From: Echinococcus granulosus
Taxonomy: Eukaryota; Platyhelminthes; Cestoda; Cyclophyllidea; Taeniidae
Length of the DNA: 64,000 nucleotides
Reading direction: 5' to 3'
NCBI RefSeq assembly: GCF_000524195.1
Contig: NW_020170465.1
Location: 14,890 to 78,889, forward strand
The notes beneath the pieces were generated by a model. The model had not been told where the DNA came from. It ran no database searches and was given only the letters and a program-made list of their open reading frames with translations. Position numbers and translations under genes: made by a program. This document shows, one piece after another, positions 12,479 to 25,150 of this stretch (within the stretch, counting starts at the first letter, position 1; the number at the start of each line of letters is the position of its first letter).

Positions 12479-15400
12479 GTAAAGAGAAGGCATAGATTCC
12501 GCTTGTTTGTAAATACTTTTATCACTTTAGTTGTTTGTGATGCTTTTCCTGGACTATGAATAACAAAATATCTCTTGAAATGGATGGTTTTATTAAATGG
12601 GGAGAATTGTTGCACATTGCCTTTATCTCAACATCGGCAAGCTGTTCACTTTGGTAGGTGTTTATGCTGTTCAGTGCCTTTGATCTCTAAGTGTATCCTT
12701 AATTTGATCTCATAAAGTTGAATGTGTTTTCTCTCGTTGAAAGGGTGTGATACGACGCAGAGTAGCCATTGCGCAAAGAAATGATGGAAATTTTGTGCCT
12801 CATTATAGGACAATCGGAATTTCCCCCGCATTTTGTTTAAATCGAGTCTATGATAATGATGCAAGTATTTGAACACTTAACAGTGTCCTCCACCATATTC
12901 TCCTGCGATTTGTGCAACTGCCCTGGAAACTCGAGGTCCTGGCAAGTATGAATAAGCCGCGCAGAAAGCTGGTAGGATTTTGTACAGTAGTTTGGTGGTT
13001 TCTTGCCTGTGCGATTCCTGGGAGACCAAAGATATTAAGGTCTTTATAATTCGATTGAAGTGTCTTCATTTTTCGCATAAATATGAGTTTAGCTTTGTAA
13101 TGGACGATTGTGGCATAGGTTGTAGTAAGTCCAAGGCTTCATTCCTAAATAGGTGTTGGATCTTCCTGTAATTGTCAGTATATCATTATCTGTAAACACT
13201 ATGTCTGCTTTTTTGGAGTAAATTTGCTTAACCTTGCTACCCATATGACAATTGAGTTGTTTCCGAGATCGCTGATACGCATGTTGACGTACGAGGGGGA
13301 TGAAAGTTTGGTATCTCTATGGCACCGTCAAGGAGGCCTAGTTACAGCAGATCAATTAACTGATTTCAATACTGGAGCCATTGATGAAGACCGTTTAGGA
13401 CAAAGGGGTTTGGAAGGATTTTCGATATCAGGCCGTTAATGGTCTGGACGACCAGTGGCTTAGGGGTGGAGTAGGTGTCTGGTTGATTGTTAACCCCCAA
13501 ACGCCTTGCATCTGCATTAGGGTGGTGCCACTAAACGACGATTAATCACGTGTCAAGACTGTGTGTTTAACTTGATGCTTAGTATGTTGGCGTCGCTCAC
13601 TGTAATGCGCCGACAGTTGAACGCCACTGGAAAAGTGACCACACCCATCGCTTCTCCACCCACCTAGGCGAAAACAAACTGGCAGTAAACAGACATTTTT
13701 AAAAGGCCAGTGTAGTTGATAATGTTACAACCCTGATTTTAGAAGAGCGCTTTGAATATCTGCCTTACCTGTTAACTGTAGTGACTCTCTAATTTGCCTT
13801 CAATTTGTGTTTACGGATTCATTATCCCACGCCGCTTATTTAGTGCCTTCGCTTTGGCTTATGGCCCTCCATCAACTATTTGGGCACCTACCTGGTACAC
13901 AATCACACTCGTTACTGAGCTTGAGGACCAGATTATCACAAGCCATGCCATTCATCTTTCCTGTAACATTACCAACCACTATTTAGAATTCGTGATTTAC
14001 CCCCAGGTTTCTTTCCTATTTTCTCGTGGTAGCAGCTGTTGACGTAGTTGGGACGTAGTTCGGGACTCGCAAAATTTTTCATACCAGTTTTACGTCCAGT
14101 TTAGGAAACCACATAAGCAGTAGCTGACATAATGGCCCACACGCCCCTCTTGCCTACAATAGTGTGACGCTGCTCCATTCCCTCCAGCGGAATTTTCATC
14201 TATTAGTCTTGCTGTCATGATGGCAAACTATATTGACTTCGTTTTATTTAGTAAATAAACATTCATGTGTACCTCTCTTGCAGCTGTGGTACCTTGCGTG
14301 TCTGCGTGTCATTGCACTTTATTTCTAGGTCGAGTAGAAAATTCAAGCGAATATATCCTTCTGCTGAGAATTGTATTGTTGTCAATGTACATCTGTAAAC
14401 AGGTCTCAGCAATTCCCGGTCACCATCTTGACGGTGCTGGGTTTAGTTTATATCAGTCGTGTTAGCCATTCGCCAGCCCTTTTACACTCATGGATTGCTG
14501 GAGACCGTGGTACGAAGCTAGTGAGTCTCTGTAAAGGAGTCTACATGGAGGCTGCGACTGTGGTACCACCACAATCGACGATACAAATCACTGCCGCTCG
14601 AAGAAGGTGTCTCCTCGTCTTAATAAAAAGTCGGTGGGAGGCCCTCGTTCCCAGTTCATAGACGTCCCTGTGATTACTGGCCACATCTTGGCTGTGGGAG
14701 ACTCCGAGGGAAATTATCAAAAGAAAGGGGACTAAACATCATGTGACCGAATTGTAAGCTTACCGACGGCAGCTCTTCAGTCACCATCTCAGCCCCAGGT
14801 TCATGCCGTTTCTATAATCAGCCCGTCTAAACATCCATTATGAAGCTACCTCCAGACTCGCGCGATCTCTTACCTAGTTCGGGTAGATCGTCAACTTTTT
14901 CTTTAATAACTCCAATCCCTAAGAATGAAGTGTCCCATGTCACGAAGATCTAAAAGCTTATTTGTATTTTATGCCTTTGGTTTGACGTCGCTTCTTCATA
15001 AGTTCGCATTTGGTAACCATGGTAATGACCCGTTGTTGATATGCGTAATTTCGTTTGCGAAAATGCAGTTAATCTTATTTTTTGATGAAATCTCGGTCTT
15101 ATCAGCAGTGCTTTAGTGTCGCTTCGCCAAAAAGTGGCCTGAAATTGAACACCGTTGAACAAAATCAAGGGAGAAGAGGGAAGCACTTAACTTTTGCACA
15201 GCCAACAATAAATTTAGAACGCCAACCAGAAGTCTTCAGCAGATCCATGAAACCACGGATGAATAAGAAGGTTAGTAATTTGAACCTTAAAAAGGACTCG
15301 TTTTATAGGCAACTCAGTCTGAAACGGAAAGCTGGATGATAGTGAGGTGAAGGCGGTTTTGTAGGCAACAAAGGCTTTGCTCATAAGAGTGGTAGAGGTC

Positions 15401-17219
15401 GACCCGTGTTTCCCTTTTAGAAATTATTTTAAAGGCAGTGAGCGGGCGCGCAGTTATTAAAAGAGGAGGCTCGTGATTAGTCTGGAGCAGTAAACTAGTC
15501 CCGCTTAAATTCCCTCTCAAAATCATTTGAACAAGGGACGTAGTTTTGAGTCTTTTTTCTTTATTTTCTATTAATCGCCATCCAATCGTTTCTCATTGAA
15601 TTCGAGCTCTTTCAGGATGATGTAATCCCAAATTAAAGTTGCATCTGAAGAACCTCTTGATGTCTAGACAAAAAATTCGAGCCGGGTATATGTTTGATCT
15701 CATTAGCTTTTAGACTGTGGTTATCTTACGGGATGAAAAGGCATTCCGCCAAGGTTTAGGAATTGCGTGTTCTTGCTGGAGAACCAACTTCGAGGTCGCT
15801 ACCTTCTGTCCATACTATGGCAACGCCAAAAGTGAGGCCTGTCAAAACTTGTGCGAAGGGCTAAGCGTTGGGCTTTGTCTCACCTCGCCAACGTCACAAA
15901 GCGGCCCTTCTCTCGACCCAGTCTTTTTGACGGTACCGGTTTCGGCATGTGCCAATTGAGCATGAATAATTTTTTTTCCCATCTAAGAACCTTATTCCTG
16001 TCTATCTTACAGTCCGTCAACTCATCTCTCTTTTCACCTCGTCATTCATTCTAGCATCCATCCATCCGCCTCATATCCATCTACCTACCTCTCTCTACGA
16101 CCCTCTTAACCCATGCAAATGCATATTCTGCAATTGATGTGTAGTCTTAACGACGACATTGTTCTTGATGGCAGTAAATAATAAATCGTTCTTTGCTCTT
16201 GTCTGCACCCAAGTTCGACAACTTCTTCGCCACGTTCTTTACCAAGGCATCAGATGGAGGTCAGCTATCACAGCCTACAAAATTGTGCACCACTTTATTT
16301 GCACTACTTAAAACTAAGAATAGATTAAACTATTCATTAACCGATCATATGTCTCGTCTGCTTTATTATTTTATTTAACTTTAGTCAATTCAATGGCAAT
16401 TGGATTTGATCCATTCAGTTGGCATTATCGGATGAGGAAGGGACGCCGCAGTCGCGACATAGACGCGACACCAGAAAGTAAACGTTTTCGCATAATTTTG
16501 CGATCGTCTCGTTGGGATGGAATTAGTCTTCTTGAATATAGAGAACACAATACAGAAATGCGAAGACTGGATGCATGAGGACACCTTCTGTTGGATTGTG
16601 TTGTAAAGGCTTACAGAGGATCGAGGCTATTTGGGTTTGAGGCTCGCTTCCTTCTCGGGGTACCAATGGCATCCCCTCGGTCACGAGGTTCGCGTATTTC
16701 ATCCACCATTGTCATTTGTTTATTTATTTATTTAAATAGCGGTAAACATTGTATTCTAGTAGTGTTGTTTTTGACTGCTGATAGAATTAGAAAGTAGCTT
16801 TAGAATGATTTACTGATTGTGTGTCACCCACCTGATCCATTTATAAGCAATCTTGTTAACTCCTCAGCATTTGGTAATCCAAAAACCGGTGGAAAATTCA
16901 GGCTATCACCTTTTTTCTGCCATATTTTGTTGCACTTTTTCAGCTTTTCTTGTTTATTAGGCAACAAGTTAAGCCTTAGTGTTGCTGGGAGTTGTCAACA
17001 AGTAACATTTATACTATTTTACCGTACCTTGAGCGTCAAAGCTGTGTTTCTAACGGGGTCGACTATCTTGAAACGGCATGTCATTCTAAGTAGAGCCTAA
17101 AAGCATTGCCTTGCCTCTTTTAGACACAAGAACGTGCCTATTTCCTGATACAAGTGTAATACGTGGTTGCTTGAATGTGCCTTTTGGGCGAGAAGCGGTC
17201 AATATGTAGTACGGGCTCC

Positions 17220-17310
17220 GCTATTGTACGTACCACCGCCGGGCGGCCTGGCCTACGGGCTATGCCAGCAGCCTCCAGGCGGTTCTGTAGGTCTTCTTTT
17301 GCCTGCAGTG
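17220..17310. repeat. GC-rich repeat block, copy A
   Basis: A block rich in GGCGGCCTGG-type sequence followed by CAGCCTCCAGGCGGTTCTG and TAGGTC. A diverged relative lies near 17815-17900. The flanks are AT-rich, so the block stands out in composition. It probably derives from an old mobile element, but I cannot name the family. Confidence 0.5.
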
Positions 17311-17814
17311 AAGACTTGGCGCAATGCAAATTTATACAAGTCTCATAGCCGAGGGGACGCGCCATTGGTTGTCGAGGCGAAAAAAAGCACTTCAAACCCT
17401 TACAACCGCGATTTCTGTACCCCTTCTATAGCACCTCTTTAATAAAAATATCCTCATCCAACCAGTTTGCTCATGCCAAGGGCTCAAAGACAGAGGCGGA
17501 AAACGTATATATGACTACTTGCCAAAATTGCGACTTCGAATAAGAATCTTTGGTATTTAATCACGCTAAAGAGACGTTCGCAAGAACGAGAAGAAAAGTG
17601 AAGTCGACTGGAAGAAGTACAAGCTTTTTTTGAGACAACAAACACTAGCTGTTACTAGAATTTATGACGCATCAGATCTGGACCAACACTTTTGATTCCA
17701 GTCACTTTAGTGGTGGCTTTTGACACCAAGCGTCACGAATGGCAGAGCCGACGATTTTTAAACATTGCCAATGCCTAGGTAGTAATGTAATGTTTTGTTT
17801 AACCCTCAGTTTTG

Positions 17815-17900
17815 GACGGCGGGCCACTTAGGGCTCCTTCGGGCAGCCTGATCTCTGGACCCTGCAGCGGCCTCCGCGCGGTTCTGTAGGTCGACAATGC
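17815..17900. repeat. GC-rich repeat block, copy B
   Basis: Diverged counterpart of the block at 17220. It shares the order GGGCAGCCTG, CAGCGGCCTCCGCGCGGTTC and TGTAGGTC on the same strand, about 600 nt away. Confidence 0.5.
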
Positions 17901-18628
17901 ATGTGCTGTCGGAGTATTATTTCTTCTTCGGCCTGTAAGGAAGTCTCTGTAGCGTATATTTTATATCATATTTTTGACTCGAATATTGCGTCCACTACAG
18001 TCCAACATACCTTAAAGTACTTTAGCACAGTCTAGTGGCCCTTGACTCTCGACGGCACACCCACTGGGCGTGATGAGTGAATAGCCGGATCCGACAGGAC
18101 GGAAGTTGATGCAGTTGACAGCACCCTACCACCGATTTCGAGTGACCACTTTTTTTAAAAGTAACGTAAACGTGAGACCACTTACTGTCAGTTTGTTGCC
18201 AAGGTAGCACAACATCGAGAGCGCATATCGGAGACAAAGAGCACCAATATTTGCCCTTGAGACCAAAGCAGCCCCCTTACTGATGACTAATCCAAAATGC
18301 GCACGCTTATGCCTTACACCTAACCGTTTCTGGGGTGTACTCCAGCTTTTTCCATGTGATTTTGCATAATTATTTCAAGTACGAAAAACACTTGAATGTT
18401 AAAATAAACGTTATTTAGATTGACACACGAATGCGTGATTGGTGAACAAGATTCTATGGCCGCCGGGTTATAAAACCAAATTTTTGTTTAGGTATTAATC
18501 ATAGGCCTGCTTTGACCTCTGATTTCGAAGACAAAATACGTACTTGCCGCCGTTACACCAACTTGGCGTCCCTTTGAAAGCCGTTCATTTTGGCCATTTA
18601 AGATAGGCAACTGCTACTATGCATCTGA

Positions 18629-18705
18629 TTGACCCGCGGGATGCAGCACGCATATGATTGGTCCTCATAATGTTGCACGCGTCTGATTGGTTGAGTATAG
18701 CAGCG
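18629..18705. repeat. Short degenerate direct repeats (GCACGC..TGATTGGT)
   Basis: Three neighbouring segments read roughly ATGCATCTGATTGAC, GCACGCATATGATTGGT and GCACGCGTCTGATTGGT, spaced by about 35 nt. The last two are the closest. The ATTGG cores resemble CCAAT-box sequence on the opposite strand, but no gene start lies nearby. Confidence 0.4.
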
Positions 18706-21700
18706 TTTAGTTAAAGAATTTGCCAACTAATGGCTTAATTTCAATGCTTTCCGGTGCGAGATTAAACCAATTAGGGGGTGTTCAATTACCTGTTGGCCTC
18801 TTCCAAATTCAACATTTCGTACACCTTGGAGAGGACCTAAAATAGTTCTTAAGTTTTAACAGAATTGGGCCGCGGAGGGTCCCTCCGTGCTTTGAAGTCT
18901 TTGCTTCCCAATTTGAATTTTTTTTAATTCCACCCTCCTAATGGGATTGCTTTTTGAACCCTGAGGTTTCAAGTCATTATTCAGTCGGTAGGAGTCTACT
19001 TTGAGCAATTGCGATCTGAATTGTAACCACTGTCAGGGTTACATTTAAAGGGTTATTTTAAAATACTGTAAATTGATGCTTGTTTAGAAAAGATTTAATA
19101 CCTCATATTTGCATTTGTTAAAACAACGTCAGTTGTCCACAATCAAAGCAAATCATTTCACCTATCAAGTGCAGTTGACCTTCTTTTTCCTTTCCCACTT
19201 TCCATATCTTTTTACCGACCAGATTTTATGAGGTTTTGAGGGAACTTTTTACGATTAAATTAATCGGTAGTGTCAGGCAATTGATCTCCTTTAATTTTTT
19301 TCTTTGAAGTGTTTTTTTCTATGAGCTGCAGCGCTGAACGGATCAGCACTACTCTCCAGTTCTCCAACTACTCTCGTCTACAATCAGGTCTTTAACATCT
19401 CACCTATGTGGTAATTGAGATCAGGGAGTCAAAAAAAGGTGTGTTGCCTTTAGAAATTCATGACCTTTGTTTTCTTTAGTCGGGTCTAGACACATGACTT
19501 GGGCTTAGACTTGTGTGCCAGCTACGCGTCACGTGCTACCCTTTTGGCTTAAAACCGTCTGGACTGAGGATTTATGCGAATTTGCACATTATTGTCTCAG
19601 ATCTCTCCTTTAATCTACGACCTGGCAAAGAGGGATGGGTTGAAGAACGTAGAGATGTCACTGTGTCTATTTTTTTCCATTCTCAGATCGTTCACCGTTA
19701 GCAGCACAAAAGGGTAACTCTACGATTTGCCTGAGTAAGCAGGGCGTCACAAATGTGTGACCCACGTTATCATCCGTCCATGATAACTGGTTTGAGGGCA
19801 ATTACAGTTGGATTGTTCAGTTTGCGATTGTTAGCGTGGCCTATGGGAGACAATTTTTACTCGAGACTGACTAAGGTTTAGAAGAGAAAAGGTGTCTGAA
19901 ACTTGGCACCCAGTTTTGGTTGCAAGAAAACATTTACATACTTCAAGATCAGAGAATCTTACCTATTGAATAAAACCGAAGCACCCAATTATTTTATTCT
20001 TTAAGAAAAACGAAGTAAATTAGCCCATAATACGGCTGAGATGTGGCTTTGACGACTACAAATTCTTCCTAGCAATGTCTGACAGGCCACATCTGTCAAC
20101 TCTTATGGCGGCCTTTTTTGATGAGGGATTGCGTGAATGAAATTGGCAAGACCCGCCTATCTCGCTTTTTATCTCATTTTGGCTTGTACAGAATATCGGG
20201 AGCTCACAATAGCCCATCATCTAAAGTAGCCACCATTTTCCGCATCTGTTTGATCAAGTAGCAAAGAACGTAGTCATTAGAATTGCGAAGATTCTCCACT
20301 CCATAAGAAGTTGACATTTTCACTTTTGAACGTTTCCATGAGGCGTCTCACGAGAAGGTGTGGCTAACATCAGATGACCAGAGTTGATTGTGTGAGTTCC
20401 AACCATAACAACAGGCAATTATTCATTTATTAACACTAGTGAAATGTGTGCGATTCCCTCTACGCTTTATAAAGCATTGGATAAGCGTCGGTCGATTAAT
20501 CCTCCCTGTAAAACTTCTTGCAAAATTTTAAAGAAAATGCGGTGGTGGATATGGATTAAGAACTTGGTTCTGCTGGTGGATAGATGAATCACATTAGGGA
20601 TAGAAGATCGTTTGCTCATGAGGATGAAGACTTGCGTATTACAACTTAGCGAAGTAATTTGCAATTTTCGTGTCATGAACGACTTTCCCCATCCACCGGG
20701 GAGGTCGTGATTACTAAGCCGTTGAATCTCAGTGTACTAGAAAGACTCCTAGCCTTTACTCTCTTTATAAAAATGCAATAATTATTTTAGAGTGTTAATT
20801 TGTTGCCTCATTTGTGAGGGGAAATAGGTTTCGCATTCCAGCGTACGCCATTGGTTACCCCCACTTGAACCGTTCATTCAACAGCCAGTCACCACTAAGT
20901 CACGTACCACTTCGTTCCCAAAAGACAATATTCTCATTGTGTGTTGTTTAATAGAAGCGGAATCCGCACCTGCACTGGGTCTTCTTGTAAATTTATTGCC
21001 TCATGCAACTGTTTTCAACAAAGTAAAAGCTCCCCATTACTGAAGAATAAATTATTCCAAAGCACTGGTAGCCAAGAGCGTAAACATCCTCGTTCAACTA
21101 ACAGCTTTTAGTTGTGAAAATGAAGAGTTCAGAGCTGCTTGCTTTCATCCAATGGTCTTTGTTCAGAGGAGATCATGTGTGTATTTCAAACGGCCTCCAC
21201 TTCGCCTACAACCCGTCCCAGTCAGGATCAAGTTTGGCAACACAACTGTAGTCAGGTTATTTGTCGGACCAATCAGTTTTGCGAAAACCATTGGTATTAA
21301 GAGTTTTTGATGCCATTCCACCCGCATCAAACACTATCAGCGGCTTCGAGCCTATTCCCCAAGGACCAAAATACTGTCAATGAAGAATGTCTGAGACCTG
21401 AAACCAATGCACCAGTTTACCTTCAGGGATTGAAAATGGATTAAAGTCCGCAGTCAATACATTTCTGTTTAAGTGGGAATGATCCTTCGTGTAAAATGGA
21501 ATAACAGGAATAATCCACACTTGAATCCCCATTGAAAAGATTGCCTAAAAGCAACCAGACAAACCCCTACGCCCTTGATTACAGTGCTCACCCCGTACCA
21601 CTAAGTTACATCGCATTTTACTTTTAAATTAGAAAGCTATGAATGCTGAAATCCACAAAAAAATTGCTTTTAAACTATCTTCCCTAGTTTTTAAACCTAT

Positions 21701-21856
21701 GCCTCAACAGATGGACGCACAAGACCCCACAAATAATCCCAATCACATACGCCTTCTCTTCTACTACTTTCCAATGTCACGCAAACTTGCGGCAACAAGA
21801 AATCGCTAAGCAGGAAATCCCGAAATCCGAATATACCCATTCATCTAGTTGATAAT

Positions 21857-21862
21857 TTTATT
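21857..21862 (-). terminator. Probable polyadenylation signal of GOT2
   Basis: A perfect AATAAA lies on the minus strand about 145 nt downstream of the GOT2 stop codon, in AT-rich DNA. It is the first such hexamer after the gene, which makes it a reasonable 3'-end signal. Confidence 0.5.
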
Positions 21863-22005
21863 AAATAGAAACAATGATTTCACGACTATGGTAAATTTGC
21901 CAATCATTAACATTACTAGTGACAATCGATCAAAACGCGTGGTACAAAAGGTTAAGGTTATATAAGGAAAAAAGGAAGATGGTGTGTCATAAGATGAATG
22001 CTCTC

Positions 22006-23642
22006 CTACTTCGTCACTGCGTGTATCGCCTGGGCCACATATGCAACGTTCTTGGAGGTCACTCCAGCCATACTAATTCGTCCATCTTTTGTCAGATAGA
22101 TGGAGAACTCTTTGGTCAACCGCTCTACCTAAGTTACAAGAAATTGTTGTCAAGAAGCTAAAATTCAGGAAAATCTACACGAACGAATCTGCATACAAAC
22201 CTGATCAGGCAAAAGCCCCGTATAGCAGAACATCCCGATTTGGTTTGTGACGTGCTCCCAATTGCGCTTTGAGCCAGCCTTTGCTAATTCCTCCCTCAGA
22301 GAACTTCTCATACCAATTATCCGATGTGCCATGCTCTTAAGGTCCACCATCCTAAAAGGAGCACCAAAGTTGAAGGTTGAAAACTCCACATCCTACCGCC
22401 TACCATTTGGCTTTAAGCTCAGGATCACCGAGAATTTCCGCGGCAATTCTAGCACCATAGAGGGGTGGATTACTGATAATTGGGCGGATGAGGATCTTGA
22501 GTTGCGACATGCATCGTTCAGCCTCATCCTTTGACTCGCAAATAAGAGTAAAGGCACCGCACCGTTCACCGTAAAGACCCATATTCTTGGCAAAGCTTTG
22601 AGCCAAAAAGAGAGTTTTACAATGAAGATCACGGACAAAATATCGCAGAGCCCAGGAATCACGGTCCGGATCGCCGGAAGCAAATCCCTGGTAGGCCATA
22701 TCGAAGAAAGGAATGAGATCACGTTCTTTGATTATCTTTCCTGCACGCTTCCACTGCTCTTGACTCGGATCCACACCGGTCGGATTATGTGCACAGGCGT
22801 GCAGCAAGATGGTACTACCTTCCGGAATGTGCGAAATATCTTCTAGCCAGCCAGATTCATCCAAACCGCAGGTTTTCGAATCATAGTAGCGGTAGTATTG
22901 TACGGCGATGCCACTGTCCCTGAAGACCGGTATATGGTTTGCCCAGGTGGGTTTGGGCACCCAAACTTCCTTTACCTTCGAAAAGCGACCCAAAAATGCA
23001 GCTCCGATGCGAAGAGATCCTGTGCCCGAAAGGCATTGAACTGTGGCATTCTGAAACAATTAAAAGTGTATGAAAAAGTCGTCCAAACTTAAAATGGGAT
23101 GAAACACCATGCTCACTCGCCCTTCCTTAAAAACAGGACAGTCTGCGCCAAGGGCAAATTCAATGGCTAATTTGCAGAAAGAAGAAAGACCGCTAATAGG
23201 AAGATATTCGTGATCCAAATGACGACTCAAAATACGTTCCTCAGCTTCACGAACAGATGGAAGGACCCAAGGTTTAGAGTTATCATCTCGGTAGGCACCA
23301 ACGCCAAGATTAACTTTGCTAGGATTTGTATCACGCTTAAAAGCCTCTGTGATACCCAAAACGAAGTCCGGGGGACCCATTTCAACTTGCGACCACATCT
23401 TTCTGAGACTTGTTCGTAACCTAAAAAATTGTGCACAAGGTTGGCGACTTAAAGGTCAAGAAATTGTGGTACAGGCGAGTGGAAAAGAATTTGGAAATAG
23501 TCTGCATTAAGTAAGGCCGAAAAAAAACCGCTACCACAAGAGAGCCCTGTGAACCACACTGAGACCTACACTCAAAGAAGCCGCGGAGGGCCGTAGCGAC
23601 CTTGAATTTATAGGCGTCAACGAATCTAGCAATCAAAGTCAT
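22006..23642 (-). CDS. GOT2: Mitochondrial aspartate aminotransferase, 5 exons
   Basis: Predicted 433-residue PLP enzyme (human GOT2 is 430) that interconverts aspartate and 2-oxoglutarate with oxaloacetate and glutamate, linking amino-acid and malate metabolism. Exons in transcript order: 23642-23566, 23420-23117, 23050-22404, 22351-22201, 22128-22006, with phases 2,0,2,0. The mature part begins [10 protein letters not shown], the mitochondrial rather than cytosolic form. Active-site landmarks are intact: [21 protein letters not shown], the PLP lysine in [13 protein letters not shown], and the substrate-binding arginine in [10 protein letters not shown] near the C-terminus. The stop is TAG after HAVTK. 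Exon 1 gives a basic, hydrophobic presequence ([14 protein letters not shown].. then LRTSLRKM), which fits mitochondrial import. Its donor (AG/GTCTCA) is weak, so exon 1 is less certain than the rest. Lies upstream of, and on the same strand as, the FBXO7-like gene. Confidence 0.92.
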
Positions 23643-23644
23643 GC

Positions 23645-23660
23645 TACTAAACAAATTTAT
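23645..23660 (-). other. Possible spliced-leader acceptor before GOT2
   Basis: On the minus strand AAATTTGTTTAG ends at 23647 and is followed by TAGC and the start ATG. It matches the TTTGTTTAG-TAG arrangement before TSSC4. The site supports the chosen GOT2 start and a trans-spliced or 5'-UTR-spliced mRNA. Confidence 0.45.
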
Positions 23661-24149
23661 TTGACATAAATAAAACAGACGTCTTAAGGTCTTGTGGACT
23701 AAATGCTAATAAAAGTACTGCTATTATGCACTGCTGTTGCAAAATAGGGCACCAACTGTTTGTTTTTACAAAAAATTTCGTTTTTTATCCAAGTTTTTTG
23801 AAAGCCCAGACAAATAAAATGATACTTTTGGTGAAAGCAAGACTATCTGAGTTAACTTTTGTCTTGCCAATTTTTTGGAATTCCTGTTGAAGTGACCTTT
23901 ACGTGTAAGTACTCGCTAATCTTCCATTACGTCAATGATACAACCTCAAAATTGTGTTAAAAGCACATATGTTTCCATTTAGCATCAGAATTTTAACTGC
24001 AGGTTTTGCAATTTAAAAAAGTTCTCTCTGAATACTGATTTTCTCAATTTGCCTATCAGAAGCCTCATAACTAGGGAACGGAGGATGTTGTAGGCATTAA
24101 ACATTCCCGGAAAGCTGCATCACTATTCCATTTAAATAATTTGTCTGGC

Positions 24150-24420
24150 GACAAAGCGACTATGATTACAGCGCCCTGGGACTTTTTTGAAGACCGCAAA
24201 AGTACATAAAGCTGAGGCGGAATATATATTACCAACCTGTAGATGGGCTTGTGTCTACTGGCATGGTGCGGGGGCCGACCAGGGGTTGTACGGTGGCGGA
24301 ATTCTAAGTAGTCCATTACTGATTCCAAGAGTTAAATGATCACCTAAATAACTTAATAGCTCTCCTTCTCTTTTGAGGTTCGTCTCCAGAGCCCTACTTG
24401 GCCAAACTCCTGCGGCTGCC
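24150..24420 (-). repeat. Dispersed repeat, copy 1 of a local pair
   Basis: Read on the minus strand, this copy shares an ordered series of words with the copy near 24890-25150: CCATGCCA, then ACAAGCCC..TCT, then ATATATTCYGCC, CTTT or CTAT, and AGTC..AGGGC, followed on the other side by matching pieces around TAGTCCATTAC and TTAAATGATCACCTAAA. Identity is visibly partial, so both copies are old. Confidence 0.5.
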
Positions 24421-24889
24421 GTCAAGTGTTAGACGAACACCCACGAACCAACCGTACCACTTATCAAATTCTCATGCAACTTAGGAGATGTCTGATCCCT
24501 CTTAACACCTCTACAGGATCTGTAGTTTTTTTTGTATGGGAGCTTTATTGAGGGACAGAAAAGAGTGTTCTGGCCATCACGGTGACTTAAAAACAGCCAT
24601 ATAACAAAGGATGGGGTTTGACATAGTTCCGCAGGGGTAGAGTTTTACTTCGTTGCCATGTTGCTGGATTCTATTTAGCTAGTAGAGAGGCAAGAAGGTA
24701 TCGCAAGGCCAATTCATTGACATCTTCATACGGTTGCGACAGATAACTTTGTAACGAAACTACCAGATGGTTCACGGCTAGCATCGACTCCAATGCTGAT
24801 AGCTTTACCGCAAAATACAGAGCTGGAGTAGTTTCCGAAAGTTGACGTTATTTTCAATTGCTTTGTTAGGGCCCGTCGCAGACTTCCCC

Positions 24890-25150
24890 ATCCAAAGTAA
24901 GAGCAATTTTTCTGTCACGCTGAGGTTTATCACCAATGCAGCCCTTCGAGACTTCCCCAAAGACAACAAGAGACATAGCACTCGGGCAGAATATATAATG
25001 CCGACGTACAGAAGGGTCCAAGTTTAGTGGCATAGCATGGAGGTAGACCACCCGCCAGGTGTGCAATTGTGCGGCTCCTAAATGGTCCGTTACATAAACT
25101 TGAATGTTAAACAAACGCCTAAAGTACTGCAGCACTACCACACCTCTCGT
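24890..25150 (-). repeat. Dispersed repeat, copy 2 of a local pair
   Basis: Second copy of the repeat at 24150-24420, in the same orientation. The open frame it contains on the minus strand (24866-25177) does not resemble a known domain and is probably fortuitous. Confidence 0.5.

Larger units (their letters stand above)
12479..22005. other. Long gene-poor interval with degenerate repeats
   Basis: About 9.5 kb lies between TSSC4 and GOT2 in which I can support no gene. Short open frames (for example 13224-13439 and 16393-16578, plus strand) show no recognisable domain and no flanking exons. The stretch contains a CATC/CTAC-rich low-complexity patch near 16060-16100, two related GC-richer blocks near 17220 and 17815, and a small duplicated motif near 18630-18705. 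The rest is AT-rich and looks like decayed mobile-element and intergenic DNA. Confidence 0.5.

Noticed and set aside
13224..13439. Plus-strand open frame of 71 codons ending GLEGFSISGR
   Set aside because: No recognisable domain, no flanking exons with matching phase, and it sits in repeat-like DNA. It may be part of a decayed repeat.
16393..16578. Plus-strand open frame of 61 codons starting MAIGFDPFSWHYR
   Set aside because: No family match that I recognise and no splice partners; the minus strand of the same interval is equally open.
22393..22722. Second minus-strand open frame inside the GOT2 exon
   Set aside because: It is an out-of-frame shadow of the GOT2 exon, which matches the family through the whole interval.
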